This document shows positions 45,901-60,900 of a DNA stretch of 64,000 nt, piece after piece (the stretch's first letter is position 1; every line of letters starts with the position of its first letter). A model generated the notes under the pieces. The model was not told the origin of the DNA. It ran no database searches and worked only from the letters and a program-made list of their open reading frames with translations. Both the position numbers and the translations under genes were made by a program. Source of the DNA: Acholoe squamosa (Eukaryota > Annelida > Polychaeta > Phyllodocida > Polynoidae); contig OX439044.1 in assembly GCA_949317995.1 (NCBI GenBank), positions 19,740,641 to 19,804,640 on the forward strand, read 5' to 3'.

Positions 45901-48900
45901 TTTAAATAAATGTACAGGATCCCCTTGTGAGGGATTAAGACGACTTAAGCTACCATCAAGCCTCTAGTGAACTCTTTCGGGATGCCAAAATGCATCAAGA
46001 ATCATTTATCTTTTGTTTTATGTACAACCGGCCTTCCAGTGATAAATGAAGTGACTAGCTATCTATCGGGAGTGTATAAAAGTAGGATCGTCTCTATAAA
46101 TGGGCAGGAAGAAATAATTAATCACTGCCGATACATGTATTCTCCTTAGATGGTGAAAGGCAGCCAGTAGTGGGTAGTAACTTATGTGTGCTGTGCATCT
46201 GGTTGATACTGGAAAACTTATATTGAAAAGGGAAACGTTGACTCACAGGCTAAAGACTTAATCCAAGTCCTTTGAAAGTTATCTTGTCTAAAAGTTTTCT
46301 CCTCTTTGACTTTTGCAGAGAAAGGAACGTGCAGAGCAGGTTGCCTACAAACTTGAGCAGGACCTGGCCTTGTGTAAGTATGACTACCCGCGATATCTAT
46401 TTAAGATTGGGGGGGGGGGGGTGCGTCATCACTTGTGTATTTGAATACATTTGTTATTGCACTCTATGTTGCAGGATGTTTTGAGCAATAACAACGATTT
46501 TCTATGGTTTGTTACCCAAGGCTCAAATATGTCCACAACTTGCTGTGGTCTATCCAATTAAAGTTGGGGTTCGGAGACCACTCAAATTTACACTTGAGCC
46601 CACTTGTGAAGTGTTCAACGGCATTAAAGATTTCAGAGGTTGGACCAACCCCCAGCTGACACCTCTGATTGATGTATAATGTGCATGCTACATTACAATT
46701 TTAAAGTCATTGGCCTTGATTTTGAAGGTAATGACGCACTCATTGTTTACCCATATTAAAATGCCCCACTTCAATCTTGCCAAAGTCTACATACACGCCT
46801 CAAATATGGCGTCCATTGGATAGCCCCCATCACGTGTTGCATCATACGAGTTGTGACTGAAAGCTACAACAAACTTGTCCACAGTCGATTATTTGATCAA
46901 TTTCAGCATTGTCATAATATAAAGGTGGTGTGGGTGGGTATCTCATTCAGAAAGCCCCACACACAGTTGTAATAATAGATTGGGTGGTCTAGGTCACCAC
47001 ATGGCCAATGGGGGGCCAGAACATGTGGGCAGAGACATGTTTGTCCTCTACTAATGCCCGTGAGTCTGTTCATGAAATAGTTGATGCGTAAAAAGCTGAT
47101 TAAAGAAAAATGTTAGGAATTGTGTCAGGCATGCACCTGTCTGTGTTCAGCTGCGGGTTGGTTGGATACGGCTCTATGATGTAGTTGGGCAGTACTACTG
47201 AGTTCCAAGTTCAAATTACATATATGTGCTTCCCTGATGTAATCCACATTGATATACACCAGTAAAGGTAGCAACTTGAATCCTATTCCTATTGGGTGTG
47301 GAGGGGGGGGGGGGGGTATGTCATATGTGTTAAATAGCGATATATACTCAAAATGCGGATGCAGGAAAACTAGGGGAATTAGGGGCTAGTGTCCATCGCC
47401 CTTTTATCTGTACTAACGTGGAGAGGAAAGCAATAACAAAACTAAACAAAAAAAAGCGTATCAATCATGTATTTAATGGAAGTAGAAATATGAATAACTC
47501 CATGTGTAATGATGCCTTGCCTTTGGTCTCTGTCCCTGCTCACTGCCTTATGACCACCCCCACCCCCAGGAGTAACTAACACCCGGGGCCATATGGCTAA
47601 ACACCCTTAAAAGCCCACTCAGGCCATTTACCAGCCTACTTTGGGGATCGTTACTGTGACAATCCTCATCCTGTTACCAATGCACCAATTCCTATACTAC
47701 TTAGCTTGTCACCGTGATAGAGATGACCACTGATGGCTGGTGTCAGTAGATTGATGGGGTCCTGTGTGTGTGTGTTGGGGGGGGGGTGGCTTGTGGTATG
47801 TAGTCCCCTATTTGCCGACAGAAGCGGTATTTATTATATAAGCTGTTAGATTGGCCGTTAGACGACTGGTGTACATGTGAACTGGGCCGTGCTGGGCACA
47901 CTGAGGCTGTTACAGGTGGTGTTTGCATGGTGTGCATATTCACATGTATATTATGGTGGACGTGGGTGGACACAAGTAAACCCTGTCTATGGCCGAAATA
48001 ACCCCTTATACCACCATATATATATATGCACACAGCCCTAGCCTATCGACCTCTATTGATCCCGACCCCCTGTGTGTTATAATATAGCATATAGGCATGG
48101 TATTATCATGCTGAATAATGGAGTAAATTACACAGTTCGTGCACTAAATACCACAACTATTAAATACACGGGATGCGAGATTAATATAAGATCGGTGAGT
48201 TGTCCTGGCAACGAGTGACCTACCTGTGATAAATATGTGGTAATAATACACCAACTGATGCCCCTCCTCTATCGCCAATCAAATATAGGAGGGACTATCA
48301 AACTGCTGGCTTCTTCAATATTGATATCATTTATGGCATGACGGCTGATTACAACCAAACTGTCTGAATTACAGGATCAAGTTACTGATGCACTTTTTGA
48401 GAATTATGACTAAACAAGTGTCCTCTATCAGTGTACTCAGTCCCACACTATCTGCCCAACCGTGGTCTTGAGTGTTTTCTTTACATTTGTATCTAAAACC
48501 CTGTTTCACATTTGCCAAATCATTGTTGGCTTTTCTCTAGTGGCTATTACGGCGGTTAAAAGCCTGGTTTCCCAGTAGGTGCAAATATAGAGGGCAATGT
48601 GTACGAAGGTAAATGTTATCCCTAGTTCTTATGAATAGTTGGTGTATCGTTAAACAGAGGTGTGTGAATGCATGAGGTCTCAATAATAATGGTCCCATGT
48701 CCATGAGAAACGGTTTGTAGACCTCATTTGAAGTGTCCGTCCTTCCCTAGTAACCACCAGAACTAGATTTTGGATTAAACTGATAAATAATTAGTATCTA
48801 AAAATATCAACCAAAAGTATCTTCACTGATCGCCAGTCCATGTCCTTTATGCATAGGTTCCCCACGACTGGTATTTTGTACTTATTACAATGTATGTTAC

Positions 48901-51900
48901 ACGTTGAGTGTTTGAGTTCGTACATGCATTAGTTGAGTGGCAAAGAATGTACACGACTATACATGTACATAACTTTTACTTAAGTGCCAGTGACAAACAG
49001 GTCTTCTCATGAGTTCTGAAAACAATAACAAATAACATAAACACTGGTATAATTTGAAGATACACCCTCCCCCACCATGTACATAATAGTATCCAGGTAC
49101 TTTTGTAACGTTTTAGTCCCCCAGCCCCCAGCGCCCACCCATTCCTCCAGGACCCGCACAAAGATCCCAGGAGACACCCAACGTTGTATTTCACCACACA
49201 CAAAACGCAGTTACCTTAGAAGTAATAAACATTGACTCCATCCATGGCTGGTAGTTAAGTTAAAGCCCATTAATCCAGCATTAGTCCAAGGTAGTCCTCT
49301 GCTGGAGGAGGATGCTGCAGCAGCAGCAGCATGAGCGGCGTGGTAGAGTCCTGTGGCGGCTACCTGCAGGAGGAGGTGGGAGTGTGGCGGCGCTCCCCTT
49401 GCTGCTATTGGGGACGACACAGGAGGCACACACGTCAGGATGAGTCGGAGATGTCCGCAGAAATACAGCCAGGGCCGCGGGCCGGTCGGCGTGGTGGGAG
49501 GCCCGCTACACAGAACAATGCAGCAGCTACTGCCGCCGTGTGGACGTGTGTGTGTGGGTGGGTGGGTTAGTGTATGGTACCATACCGATGTGTGTACTCT
49601 TAGAATGTCTAAATGGAGGTGGGGGCAGGAGCTCCTGCTGCTAATTGGCCAACAGCAAGAACCAGGTGGGTGGGTGATTTACAAGTTGCAGTGCAACATC
49701 TGGGGCATGATATTGGTTTATTAGATCAAAAACTACTGCAGGGAGAGGTGGTGGGCGGATGTATATAGACACTAGGGAACAAGGGGGGGGGGGGATAAAT
49801 CACTAATAAGTTATTAAAACTCTTGTGGTTTGGATGTAAGAATGTTTCGTATTAGAAACATGTATTAAGGTCGGTGGAAAAGTGGATTGAGAAACTAGCA
49901 AAAACATGTTTTGCCAGGTCACCCCAGAAGTCATGGTCAGACACTCACTCCCTTAGTGTCCAGCGCTATCACCCTCCATGTATTTATAAATACTGTAGTC
50001 CTACCGCAGTTAATGTAAGCTGTCGATGGGGAACAGAAACAACTTTGGAATAACCATGCCCAATGGCAATGTAGAGTGTTCACCATAACCTACTCCTGTG
50101 TACAAATTTGGGAACACGATTTTGTATCAACACATATCCTGGTCTTTTGTATTGTCGTTTGGTTATTCAAGCCAAAGATAAACGTATTTGTAAAGAGGTA
50201 CCGATAACTGTCAGAGGTCATACTTATTAACTCGGAAGAGTTTTAGGAGCCACCATCGATTAAGACATTTAAGACCCCTCAAAATTGGAGCAAAAATTCA
50301 CATTCATCATCAAATAAAAGGGTGTATTGATAAAGATTTTGTGCTAGTGAGGCAGCATGGAATGTACAGGTCATACCGGTATCTAAAACAGTCCATAATA
50401 TGGTTTAGATAAGGTGATATCAGAGAGATTGTGAATGCATACCTGCCACCACCCTCAAGTGACACTTCTTTGCTACAATGTTAAAGTATATACCATAATC
50501 TCCAACGTAGAAGGCACAGTTCGCGTATAAGGCGCCCCCCCCAACTCACAGGGGGGCTGTTTCGCGTAGAGGGCGCCCCCCACCCCTGAGGGCAGAATTT
50601 TTGTCAGTTTAGTACTGTTCTATAGTAAAAAATACCCCCCTATAAGGCGCACCCCAAACTCAAGGCAATTTACCTCCCGCGTATAAGACCAGCAGCATTT
50701 TGTTTGGCGTATAAGATGCACCTTATACGCGGGAGATTACGGTACATTCCATTTGGAAACCTTTGGATACCTTTTTTTCCCGCCCTTTTGACCCACCGTA
50801 ATCTCCCGCATATAAGGCGCAGCTCGCATATAAGGCGCCCCCCCTAACTCACAGGGGGGCTGTTTCACATATAAGGCGCCCCCCTGAGGGTTGATTTTTG
50901 TCAATTTAGTAATGTTCTATAGTAAAAATACCCCCCCTATAAGGCGCACCCCAAACTCAAGGTAATTTACCTCCAACATATAAGACCCAGCAGCATTTTG
51001 TTTGGCGGATAGGACGCGCCTTATACGCGGGAGATTACGGTATGTGTTAACTGCATGGGCAATAACTGGCTCTCCAAGCAGATGTTTTGTGTTAGGCTAT
51101 ACCTAACACAATCAGATTACACTACTAAACATATGCTTGAGCTAGTTCCTGCCCATGACTGGCAATGCTAATGTCAGACTAATTCCAACCAACACCCTCT
51201 CTTCCGAGTTAGCTAGTACAGATCTCAAAGAGGGAAAAAGAAAACAGATCTCAGAGAGAATAGCATGACGTCAAGACATACTGGGGTTATGACATTTAGC
51301 TCACCATGCCCAGGGATAAGCCAAGCAGAAGCATTTTTTATGCAGAGATGCCACTTTTCCTCGTTTTCCAGGAATTCCTGGTTTTGATCTCAAGATTTCT
51401 GTATCAAATTATGTAAAATTCCTGGGAAAATGTGTCCAAAGTCCAGTTTTCCTGGTTTTTGTTGGTCAATGAGTGGCATCTCTGTTTGTGTCATCTATGT
51501 GATGTAAATGCTTCATTTTGGCGTAATATATCATGAGATAGGTTCTTAAAAGAAAATCTAGGGGGGAATAAACATCTCTATTATCACTCATGTATCCAAC
51601 GCTTGCTGTGATATAGGTATGTTGATCGATGAAAGTGAAAGTGAAGCTCAGGAATCAGAGCTTTAGATAACAATTTTGATATCCATGTAGAATAAAAAGA
51701 CATCATGATGATTTAAAGGTGACTACTTAAATGTGCCAGCAGGAGCAGGTATTTGCTTACATGCCTGCTGACATAACCTTCTGAATAGGTTCACAATTGA
51801 GGTAGCTTTAACTTTAGGTGTAACCATGGATTAGGAGTGTAGCTCTGAGTTGAGGATTATCTCCCAACAAAGAGTGACCTGCTTGGATTATCCCCAAACG

Positions 51901-54900
51901 ATTCACTCGTAGGAAGGGAAACTACCACCCGACCCCACCCGACCCAATTCGCCCATCACTCATATTCCTGCACGCCAACCTCAACCCTACACATTGTATG
52001 ACTATGTACATACTGCAATCACATTCTCAATGAAGTTGAGATGAAACAAATCGATATGTATTGAATTAGCTTGTTTGTATCATGGGCAACTGCATTAACT
52101 ACCTGTCATATTTAAGAACTATTTCTTTGTCCTGGAATAGGTATGCTTCGCTACACAATAGAATATAGCCGAATGTAGTCAACATCAGCCGAAATGGGCA
52201 TGGGAGTAGTTAAAGAGAGGTGCAGTCAAAACGGTCTCATAGTGCCTTATAGTGAAATGATTCAACTTGGGGCCATAGATGCCCCCAAAGAGCCCTATAC
52301 ATCACCATGGTCCATTGCTCTACTTATAGTCAACCTCCAGTATACAAATTAGAAAACTGCCACAAAACTTTTTGGGTCTCCCTGAGTCAAAGCTGCCGGG
52401 TAGCCAGGATCCATTTCAAATCAAACGGTATCAACTTTTAATTTGCATATTTTCAATAAAAAATGAGCATATTGTATAACAAAAGTCACAAATATAAGTA
52501 GAAAAGGATCATACTGTTACTGTGGCCGTAGTTCAAAGAAAACAGATTTATATCCATAAAAATAAACTTCAAAATGTCACCATGGAAAACAGCTGAAAAG
52601 CAAATTTTTTCGTTTCCCATTGAAACCTATATGTTAGACAATTTCTTCTCAAGTCTATTTCTCATAGAGTCCAATAGTAAAGGTTCCAGGATGAATGCAA
52701 AGCGTCTGAAATAAAGACGCTTTGCCCTCTGTGGGATGACAAGTTCTACTCCGAGATAGAAATTTTGAAATTGGTGCGACAGTTCTTGCTGTCCTCAATT
52801 CTGCGCATGCGCAAGAATTCTACTATAAATACAGCAATCCGCCATCTTTTATTTTAGTAACCATGCCTTGTGGGGTATGGATCTGTAGTACTTTTCCCCT
52901 CCAATCAACCTTGTGCCAAACGGCGACTGTTGTGAACATGCCCCCTACACCACACGTTGACTGTCCACCCACTGGCTCCAGCTTTTTCCATCTATTTCAT
53001 CTATTTCTACTGGAAGCAGTGTATGTTTAGTAGTTGAATAGTCGACTCTGTCCACCAACTGTTAGCATAAACACCACGGGTCTTAAAGGGAGCGCAGATG
53101 TGCGTGTTTAGTCCTGGTATTGGCATTACCGGCATTTTTACCTTGCCAATTACTATCTCTGTTAATAATAGGAGTACAAGCCATTGTAATATTATATCGT
53201 TTTAAGGTAGGACATTATGGAGATCAGATCATCATATTTCAGTTTTGAGCAAGATTAAAAACTACAAAAAGATAGAAAAAGGGTTTATAAAGTGATAATT
53301 GTGATCTATATCACACATTCAATCTTATGAGTGTTGGAGGTCTGCTACATGTATGGATATGGATAGGTTCTTGTGGTGTTGTGTGGATAACCGACCCGTC
53401 AATTCATTTTCATCCAGACTTGAGTCAACCCTCATGTTCTATTATGTGCGCCAAATAGATATCCATATGGGTCAGACTCAGTGAGTTATGGACGGTCTGC
53501 CTCACCCTCAGTAAAGAGGAATGAATAATCAAGCATGGTCTCTGTGCATTAGACTGTATCTAGAGTCACGCCAAGACATACCCTTTACTTTAAAGGTGAC
53601 ATCATGCTTTAATGCACCATGCAAATTGGCCACAATGATGCCTAAATGTAGCATGGGTGAGGCCAAAAAAAAATTATGTGTTTCACATAACTCAAAAATC
53701 AGTTTGCAGGAACATGGTAAAACATATGATACCGTAGGTATATAAATATGCAAAGGATATGCCTATAGAGAAGCTATTAACTGGACACCCAAAGATTATG
53801 TTCATGAAAAATATACCAAAAAATACAACAACAAAAAAAAGAAAAAAAAGTGTAGGGTCGGCCCTGTTTTGCTAGGTGACTTTTTTTATTTAGACTGAGC
53901 ACCTCACCGATAGTGCATTGATGCATCATGCGACAATGATGCAAGGGTTGATACACTCGCAGAGGGCTAATTGGTACAGCCATACACAGGCGATATTCTC
54001 TCCAGTGGAGAGTTGCTAGCTTGTCAGTGCTGCATTGACCATACAAGGCCCTGAGGCAGGAGGCTTTATGCAGCCCTTTAAAGGTTGAACAAATGAGCTA
54101 ACGGTAGTGGCTCCGTCCCTAACGTGTCCCTGCCACGTATGGTACAAGTGAACACTTTAACAGTTAGAGCTACTCCTATCTACTCTGAGCAACTCTTGTC
54201 CTTCACTCTCCCTGCCTCATGTGTACTTCAGTCTCCCTGCCTCATGTGTGTGCTTTGAGAGCGAACCACTTTCCCGCCGGTCTGGCGGCGTGCATAATCT
54301 ATACGTATGAGGGAGACAGGTGGGTTTGAGGGGGCAGTGGTGGTACATAATGGTGGTGGCACAAGGTGGTGGTAGCCTGTATATAGAACTCTATACAAAC
54401 AAGTGCGATACATAGTGTGACAACTATGTTTATACCCGATTAGCCAGGCTACTAATCTGTGCATCCGTTGTTCGATCTGGTATGTACTGCCAAGCGCATT
54501 TATGCACTGACAGCAGCCATCACGATGGGGACTAGTTCCAAGAAGCTCGTCTGTAAATAGAGGGAATCATTTCATTGGTCGAATATTTGTCCTGTTTCTG
54601 CCCTGTAATACCGGTAAATAGCCCTGATGCTGAAACATGAATTTAGTCGTCGTTAAAGCATGTATAGTTCGGATATTGGCTGATAAGGATTCAAACGTAC
54701 CCGCATTAGCAAGGGATTATATTTTAGCCGAAATCCACCCCCCCCCCCCCTTCCAGAAGGAGAAAAAAAATACTTGCTTAAATATCATTCCATTAATTAT
54801 GTATTGAGATGAGATGGTTGAAGGGAAACATGTAGTATTGTAAAATTGTGACTTTTGTCTTTTACAGGGGACCCACACAATGATCCTCAGGCCACAGGAG

Positions 54901-57900
54901 ATCCATTTAAATCACTCTTCGTTGGCAGAATCGTAAGTAATCTCAAAAGATGAATTTCCTCTACATGATGACATCTGACATTTCGCTAGTAATCAGCAAT
55001 GACACTTTCGCTTTTAAGATTTTTGCTAGAATCTATATACCATTGTTTAGTCTGTGCTAAAATATTGGCCATAATTGTATGATTTCCTGCACCGTGCCGA
55101 CCAGGTAGTAGTGTCTGAGGAAATGCGGATTCAGAGTTGCTCTTAAAAGATGGCGAGATACTGATTGCCTATGTTTTCCTTGCAGAACTACGATACCAGC
55201 GAATCCAAGCTGCGTCGTGAGTTTGAAGTTTATGGTCCCGTCAAAAGGGTAAGTCTTGCTCTCTAGTCAAAGCATACCCACATATTATGTTCGCAATGTT
55301 GTTTTTCGACTTCTGAGAATTAATTTTCCACCAAGTCGTCCCTAAATCTTAAGAACATATACTCATATATTCTGTTCAAATTGAATAAAAAATGATTCAA
55401 AGTGTAAAGGCAAGCATAGGTTTATATGATTCAATACACCATATTGAAACGAGACATTTTTATTTTCCAGATCAACATGGTGGTAAATAAGCAGTCTGGC
55501 AAGCCGCGAGGGTACGCGTTCGTGGAATATGAACATGAACGCGACATGCACTGTAAGTCATCATACGGTTTGTCCATCTTCATATCAGTGACTGGTATAA
55601 ATAAATATATAATATAATTATAATGCTGCTCTCTTCCAGGTCCAAGACAGGTAGTTGCTGGTATCGATGGTCCATCAGGGTACTTGGTGAATAGTTTGAA
55701 ATGTTTTACTCTTTTTGGGGACGGAGACACTGGTGAAATACACCACCTGTTATCTTTGGTACTATACCTTTCGATTTGAAGACTTGAGATACCATACTTT
55801 CTTTGTAAAAGATTGACAAGGAATATGAAAACTTGTAGACAATTGTTTCTACTTTTCTTTTGTATCTGGGGAACCTTTCCTGCTGAAGCAAACGTATTGA
55901 GTTGTCTGATATGTTTCATTATTGAATATTATACACCTGATAATCTTTATTTTCCTCATACACGTGTATCAAGGAGAAAGATACACTTTTCCGATACATC
56001 TACTGCCCCTCCCTATAGTATAAATAGTACTTTCTATTTTTCACGTGAAAAGTAACGTGACAAGTTGATGATATGCAGTTTGATTATTGGCTCAGATTTT
56101 AGAATTCTCTATTATACGCTACATCTGATACAGTTTGTAATTTAGAAGGCATATACAGACCATGGGGCGATCTGATAAAAGCATTGGCCCATGCACCCAG
56201 ACAGAAAATTACAAAAGCATAACCTTGAGGGTCGAGCTGATTTTAAGCCGCTTGTCTATGACCTCTACTCTCAAAATACCACAGTAAAGGAATGCTTATT
56301 TAGCAGAGCGCCTTCTACAAGAAGACATGCACAGAGTAGGACTATGGTGTAATAAGAATTATATGACTGTCAACTCAGATAAAAGCATGAGTATGTTTTT
56401 TGGCACAAAAAGCAAACTGTCAAATTTAGGTGACCCCAATATCATCTTAAACGGCACCCTGCTTCCTAGCTGCCAGAGCTACAACTATCTAGGCGTTGAA
56501 CTGAACAGACATCTGAATCTCAATCCCCACATGGCAAAGGTTAAAAAGTCCATGGGTAATAAAATCTATAAATTAAGTAAAATACGCAAATGCATGTCGA
56601 AAGACACAAGTCTACTTGTCTATAAAGTTATGATTCTGCCCAGCGCTGAATATTGCTCATTCTACACGGGCAGTGCTCATGGATATGACTTAGTAAAACT
56701 GCAACGCATGCAAAATCATGCATTACGGATCTGTCTAGGTATCGGTATCAGGCATATTAGTACCACTGAACTACATAAACAATGTCATGCGGACACCCTG
56801 GAATTTAGACGAAATGTACAGTTATTAATCCTCATGTGGAAAAAGTCAGTAAATGGAGAGGCTATGGCCCAGCGTGAAGTCAGGACTAGGGGTGACAGAA
56901 AAATCAAATTCGCAAAAAGACGAGCTAAAACTAGCTTTTACCAGAAATCACCTTATTATCGAGGAGTTACTATGTGGGACACATTGCATCATGAAACACA
57001 GCATCTGCCCACTAGGCGCCGCTTTAAAAATGCGGTGGAAAAATTCTTGCATCGCCAATAACTCCAGTCCTAAACTTCTCACTGTACCATCCTCATGATT
57101 ATGCAAATGTCCATTTAGTTTATACTACTAACTCGCATTACTACTTCCTGAAATTGTCTTATTCTGATTAGCTAGATCATATAGATGTTTATGCAATGTA
57201 ACCTACTGGAAAACCACTGAACTTGCCACATCCCTGAACAACGGTACTGTACCAAATGTGTGCGCTGAAAAACGTCCTTTCGGGACGATTCCGTGCAATA
57301 AACTCAATCAATCAATCAGAACAAAAAGTGCAGCAAAATAGAGGCGGCTACTCTGACACGGTTGAGCGCTGGCTAAATGAAGGGGAGCTATATTTATTCA
57401 GGCTACACAATAGTAGTGGCCAAGCTCTCTTGTTGAATTAAACATACCTTGGTGGCAAAGCGGCTCAGGCTTAAAGCAGAGACTGAAATTGGTGAGCAGT
57501 GACTCCCACTGCCGGGCCTTCACTCATCCTTACCCCCTCCCACTGCTCCTCCTTCAGCTGACCAGCAGGGACGGCTGCCTCTCCTCTAATGTTAATCAGA
57601 TTTCAGATTGCATTCGACTAAATTCATTATTTGGGGGAGAAGTGGTGCAACTGTGTGTCAGTTAATTGTGTGGTAGGTTGGTTTAATATCCCACCCCCAC
57701 TGTGCCTGCCGCCTGTGTTCAGTGGTATCGATGGTTGCAGCAGCCTTCAGTCTACTCTTGTACATGAGGGAGTAGGGGTTAAGCCCCCCCCCCCACACCC
57801 ACACACCCACAGACATGCACGATACCTGTATACTCCAACATACCTTCCCCTACCAACGCCCACTGCTCCACTAGTGCCTATAGATTAAAATCCCTGGGTC

Positions 57901-60900
57901 TAATTAAATGCCACAGCTTCAAAAAGCCCGACCAGCCGCGTGCCATTTGACTAGTGCTAGGGCAGGCATGTAGCATGCGTGATTATGGCAATTGAAAGTT
58001 TTAGGACTTTGTGATATTGAGATATGTGAGAAAGGATCGTAAGGCTTGGACCTTTGTGGGAGAGAAGGAACCTTGGGATGAGGGGGGTGGGGGCATTGAT
58101 CCAGTTACCGTAGTGTCCTGTTTTAACACATCGGCGCCTTCATGATTCATCCCATGTTTATTTTGAGATAAGAAACCTAATGGACAATTGAAGTACCGTA
58201 ATCTCCCGCGTAGAAGACGCGTTGCGCGTATAGGACGCACCCCAAACTCAGCAGGAGCATTTTCGCGTATAAGACGCACATTTTAATGCTGATATTTGTA
58301 AATTCAATACATTTCTATAGTAAAATTATCCCTCGTATAAGACGCACCCCCAATTTCAGTACATCCTATAAGACGCACAAGGCATTTGTTTGGCGTAGAG
58401 GACGCGTCTTATACGCGGGAGTTTACGGTAGTACAATTCCTTCCATCAGGCTCTAAAACTTATGGTAAAGCAGGGCTCTACTGTATACATTCACACATGT
58501 CACTTTGATGTTGAAACTGCTAGTACTCAATACTGGAAACATACATACTGATGTTTATACAAGCCTAGCCAGTTCAGTTGTATTTTATTTAAACACACGT
58601 GGATGCAGTGGCAAAACTAATGAGGTTTCCTATTATAAGTACGCTTGGCTTTTTATCAGCCCACCGAAAGTTTGTAAAGTTTTATCCAACCTGTAACACA
58701 TGCAAACTTCTCACTTGTAAAATTGTACTACCAGCACAAATCTGTAAAAGAATTAAAAGATGGCCCAGGTGGATGTGTTACAACTCATTTCTCCGTCCCC
58801 AAACAGGCATGGAAATAATATTTCCACTCTTACTGAGTCATACTTGTTTGTTATTGATTTCCAATTAATTCTGACTCATTTTAACATGTTTTCTTTTAGA
58901 ATCAATGTACAGTTGTTGAGCAACCTGTAATGACAGCAGTGTATTGGGCGGTGTACTCACGCCCTAGATGTTATACAACTTCGGTTTATCCCGCTATGTC
59001 TAGGTTAAATCTTGTGAAATGTAAGACAGAGGTGTTACTGAGTTTGGTAGGCAGGTAAGGCCAATCGTGAGTAGCAGTATAGGGGGGAGGTTAGTTAGCT
59101 CATACTCTGCCCAGGCTGATCATGTGTAAATTTCTTTAGATCTTATACTCGCATATATTAAGGCTTAAGACCTGTGACTGCCCTGTGCTATTGGGAACAC
59201 TACCTTCCAGGGGCCAGCAATACCTAGGAATTTCTCTCTGAAAAATACTTCTTAGGTTATATACCTACATCCCAAAGTAAACTCTGAAAATGGACGAACT
59301 GGAAGGTGTTGCAATGCGATACTGTACTAAATTCTAGACTGCTTTTGTACCATATGTGTTGGGTGGCTCTGGGCCCTGGAATGGGGTAAGAGTTTCCATG
59401 TTGCCAGGCAGAAGAAGTGTTGATACTCAGTGGCCAGTTTCATACAGTACATTAACGTGTGCCCTGTTGTTTTCCTCACTTCAGGCGCCAGGCACATGAC
59501 GTGCGCTATATGTTGTCCATACAAATGAAAGCTTGATCAGTGTATTGGTGGGAAAAGCTAGGTTTGTATCTTGGGTAAGACCTCTCTCTTAAAAGAAAAG
59601 AAAAAAGAAACCCGTTAAAATCAGTGGCTGGTGTATGTGCCGAGTCGTTTCAACCGAGACTTCATTCTGTATTAGATTTGCGAATTGCAAATGAACAAAT
59701 ATTGAAGACGCAAATACCCGGATCAAAATTGTCCTTGCTACGGAGATGGAAAACACTTTTGGCTCAGAATGCTATCATTCAAATTCTCATAAAATATCTT
59801 TGGTTGTCCATATCTTAATCAAAATTTAAAACCAAATTCGGAAAATATATATAACTTAAAACATCATCGAATCAACATTGGATGATGGTAAGTTGTGTTA
59901 AACGTAAGTATGGACGTAAGTATAAAATGGTATCAACGTAAGTATGAAATTCAAGTTTAATAGAAACAAAAGCAAATAAATATTCAGAAATAAGTTGGTA
60001 TATGCTGGTTTCATGTTTGGTATCACTGAGCGAGCAAGCTTTGCTAAAGCCAGGATACTATTCACTTGTAGACCGCATACTAACATTTCAAAATTGACAT
60101 CCTTTGGAATCCCAAAATTCTCAGAATGACTTGAAGATTTTAGGTGATGTTTGGAACTTAACGTTAAAAAATGATAACAAAAATTAAGAAAAGAAGAAAA
60201 CTGCATGATACATAGCTCGCAACGTATAGGGGAAGAGAGGTTTTCATCGTCGGCTAATTCCAATTTTTAGGGTTTGGGGACCAATAGATGGCTGGGAAAT
60301 AAGTGTCCAAATCTAAAAAGAAAATTTATCAAATTTTCTCGCTATTAAAAATAAATGCTAGGCAATCAGTCACATCTATCAAACACCTTTAATGGATGAT
60401 GAAAATAAAGGAAATTGGATTGCTATGGAAATGGGAGTGTTTGTGCTTGCGAAAGAAGGAACAGAAATTGGGGGTGGATGATACTGTTAAACTACCCGGT
60501 AGGTAGGAAAGAAGGTACATTAATGTAAGGGTATATAGATTTGGCTGGTTGTCCTGGTTACCGTATCAGGTAAGCCGGGTAAGTAGTGGATCTGCACCTT
60601 GCCATCGGCGACGCCTCCTCCTCCTCCAATGCCACTGACTAGCTGTCTTCATCCAATTGGCCTCCAATTTCAGGTGTGGACACGTAAGATCTTACTCTGC
60701 CTTCATTGTCCACAGTGTGCCTTGTTTCGTGTAGTTTATAAGCCACCTAAGGGTGAGCTAGGGTATCGTCCTGACCGATTTTCATTGTTTGCGTATCCCT
60801 CATCTGACATGGTTTAGCGACAGAATCTAAAGGAAAAGTCGCTTCTTATTGTTTTGCTTCTGGGATGAAAAGTGAATAGATTTTTTTCATCAGTGTATCC

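Noticed and set aside
52863-53030. 55-codon ORF following NRF-1-like, TATA-like and YY1-like motifs
   Set aside because: Too short and without recognisable content; the motif cluster is kept as an observation only.
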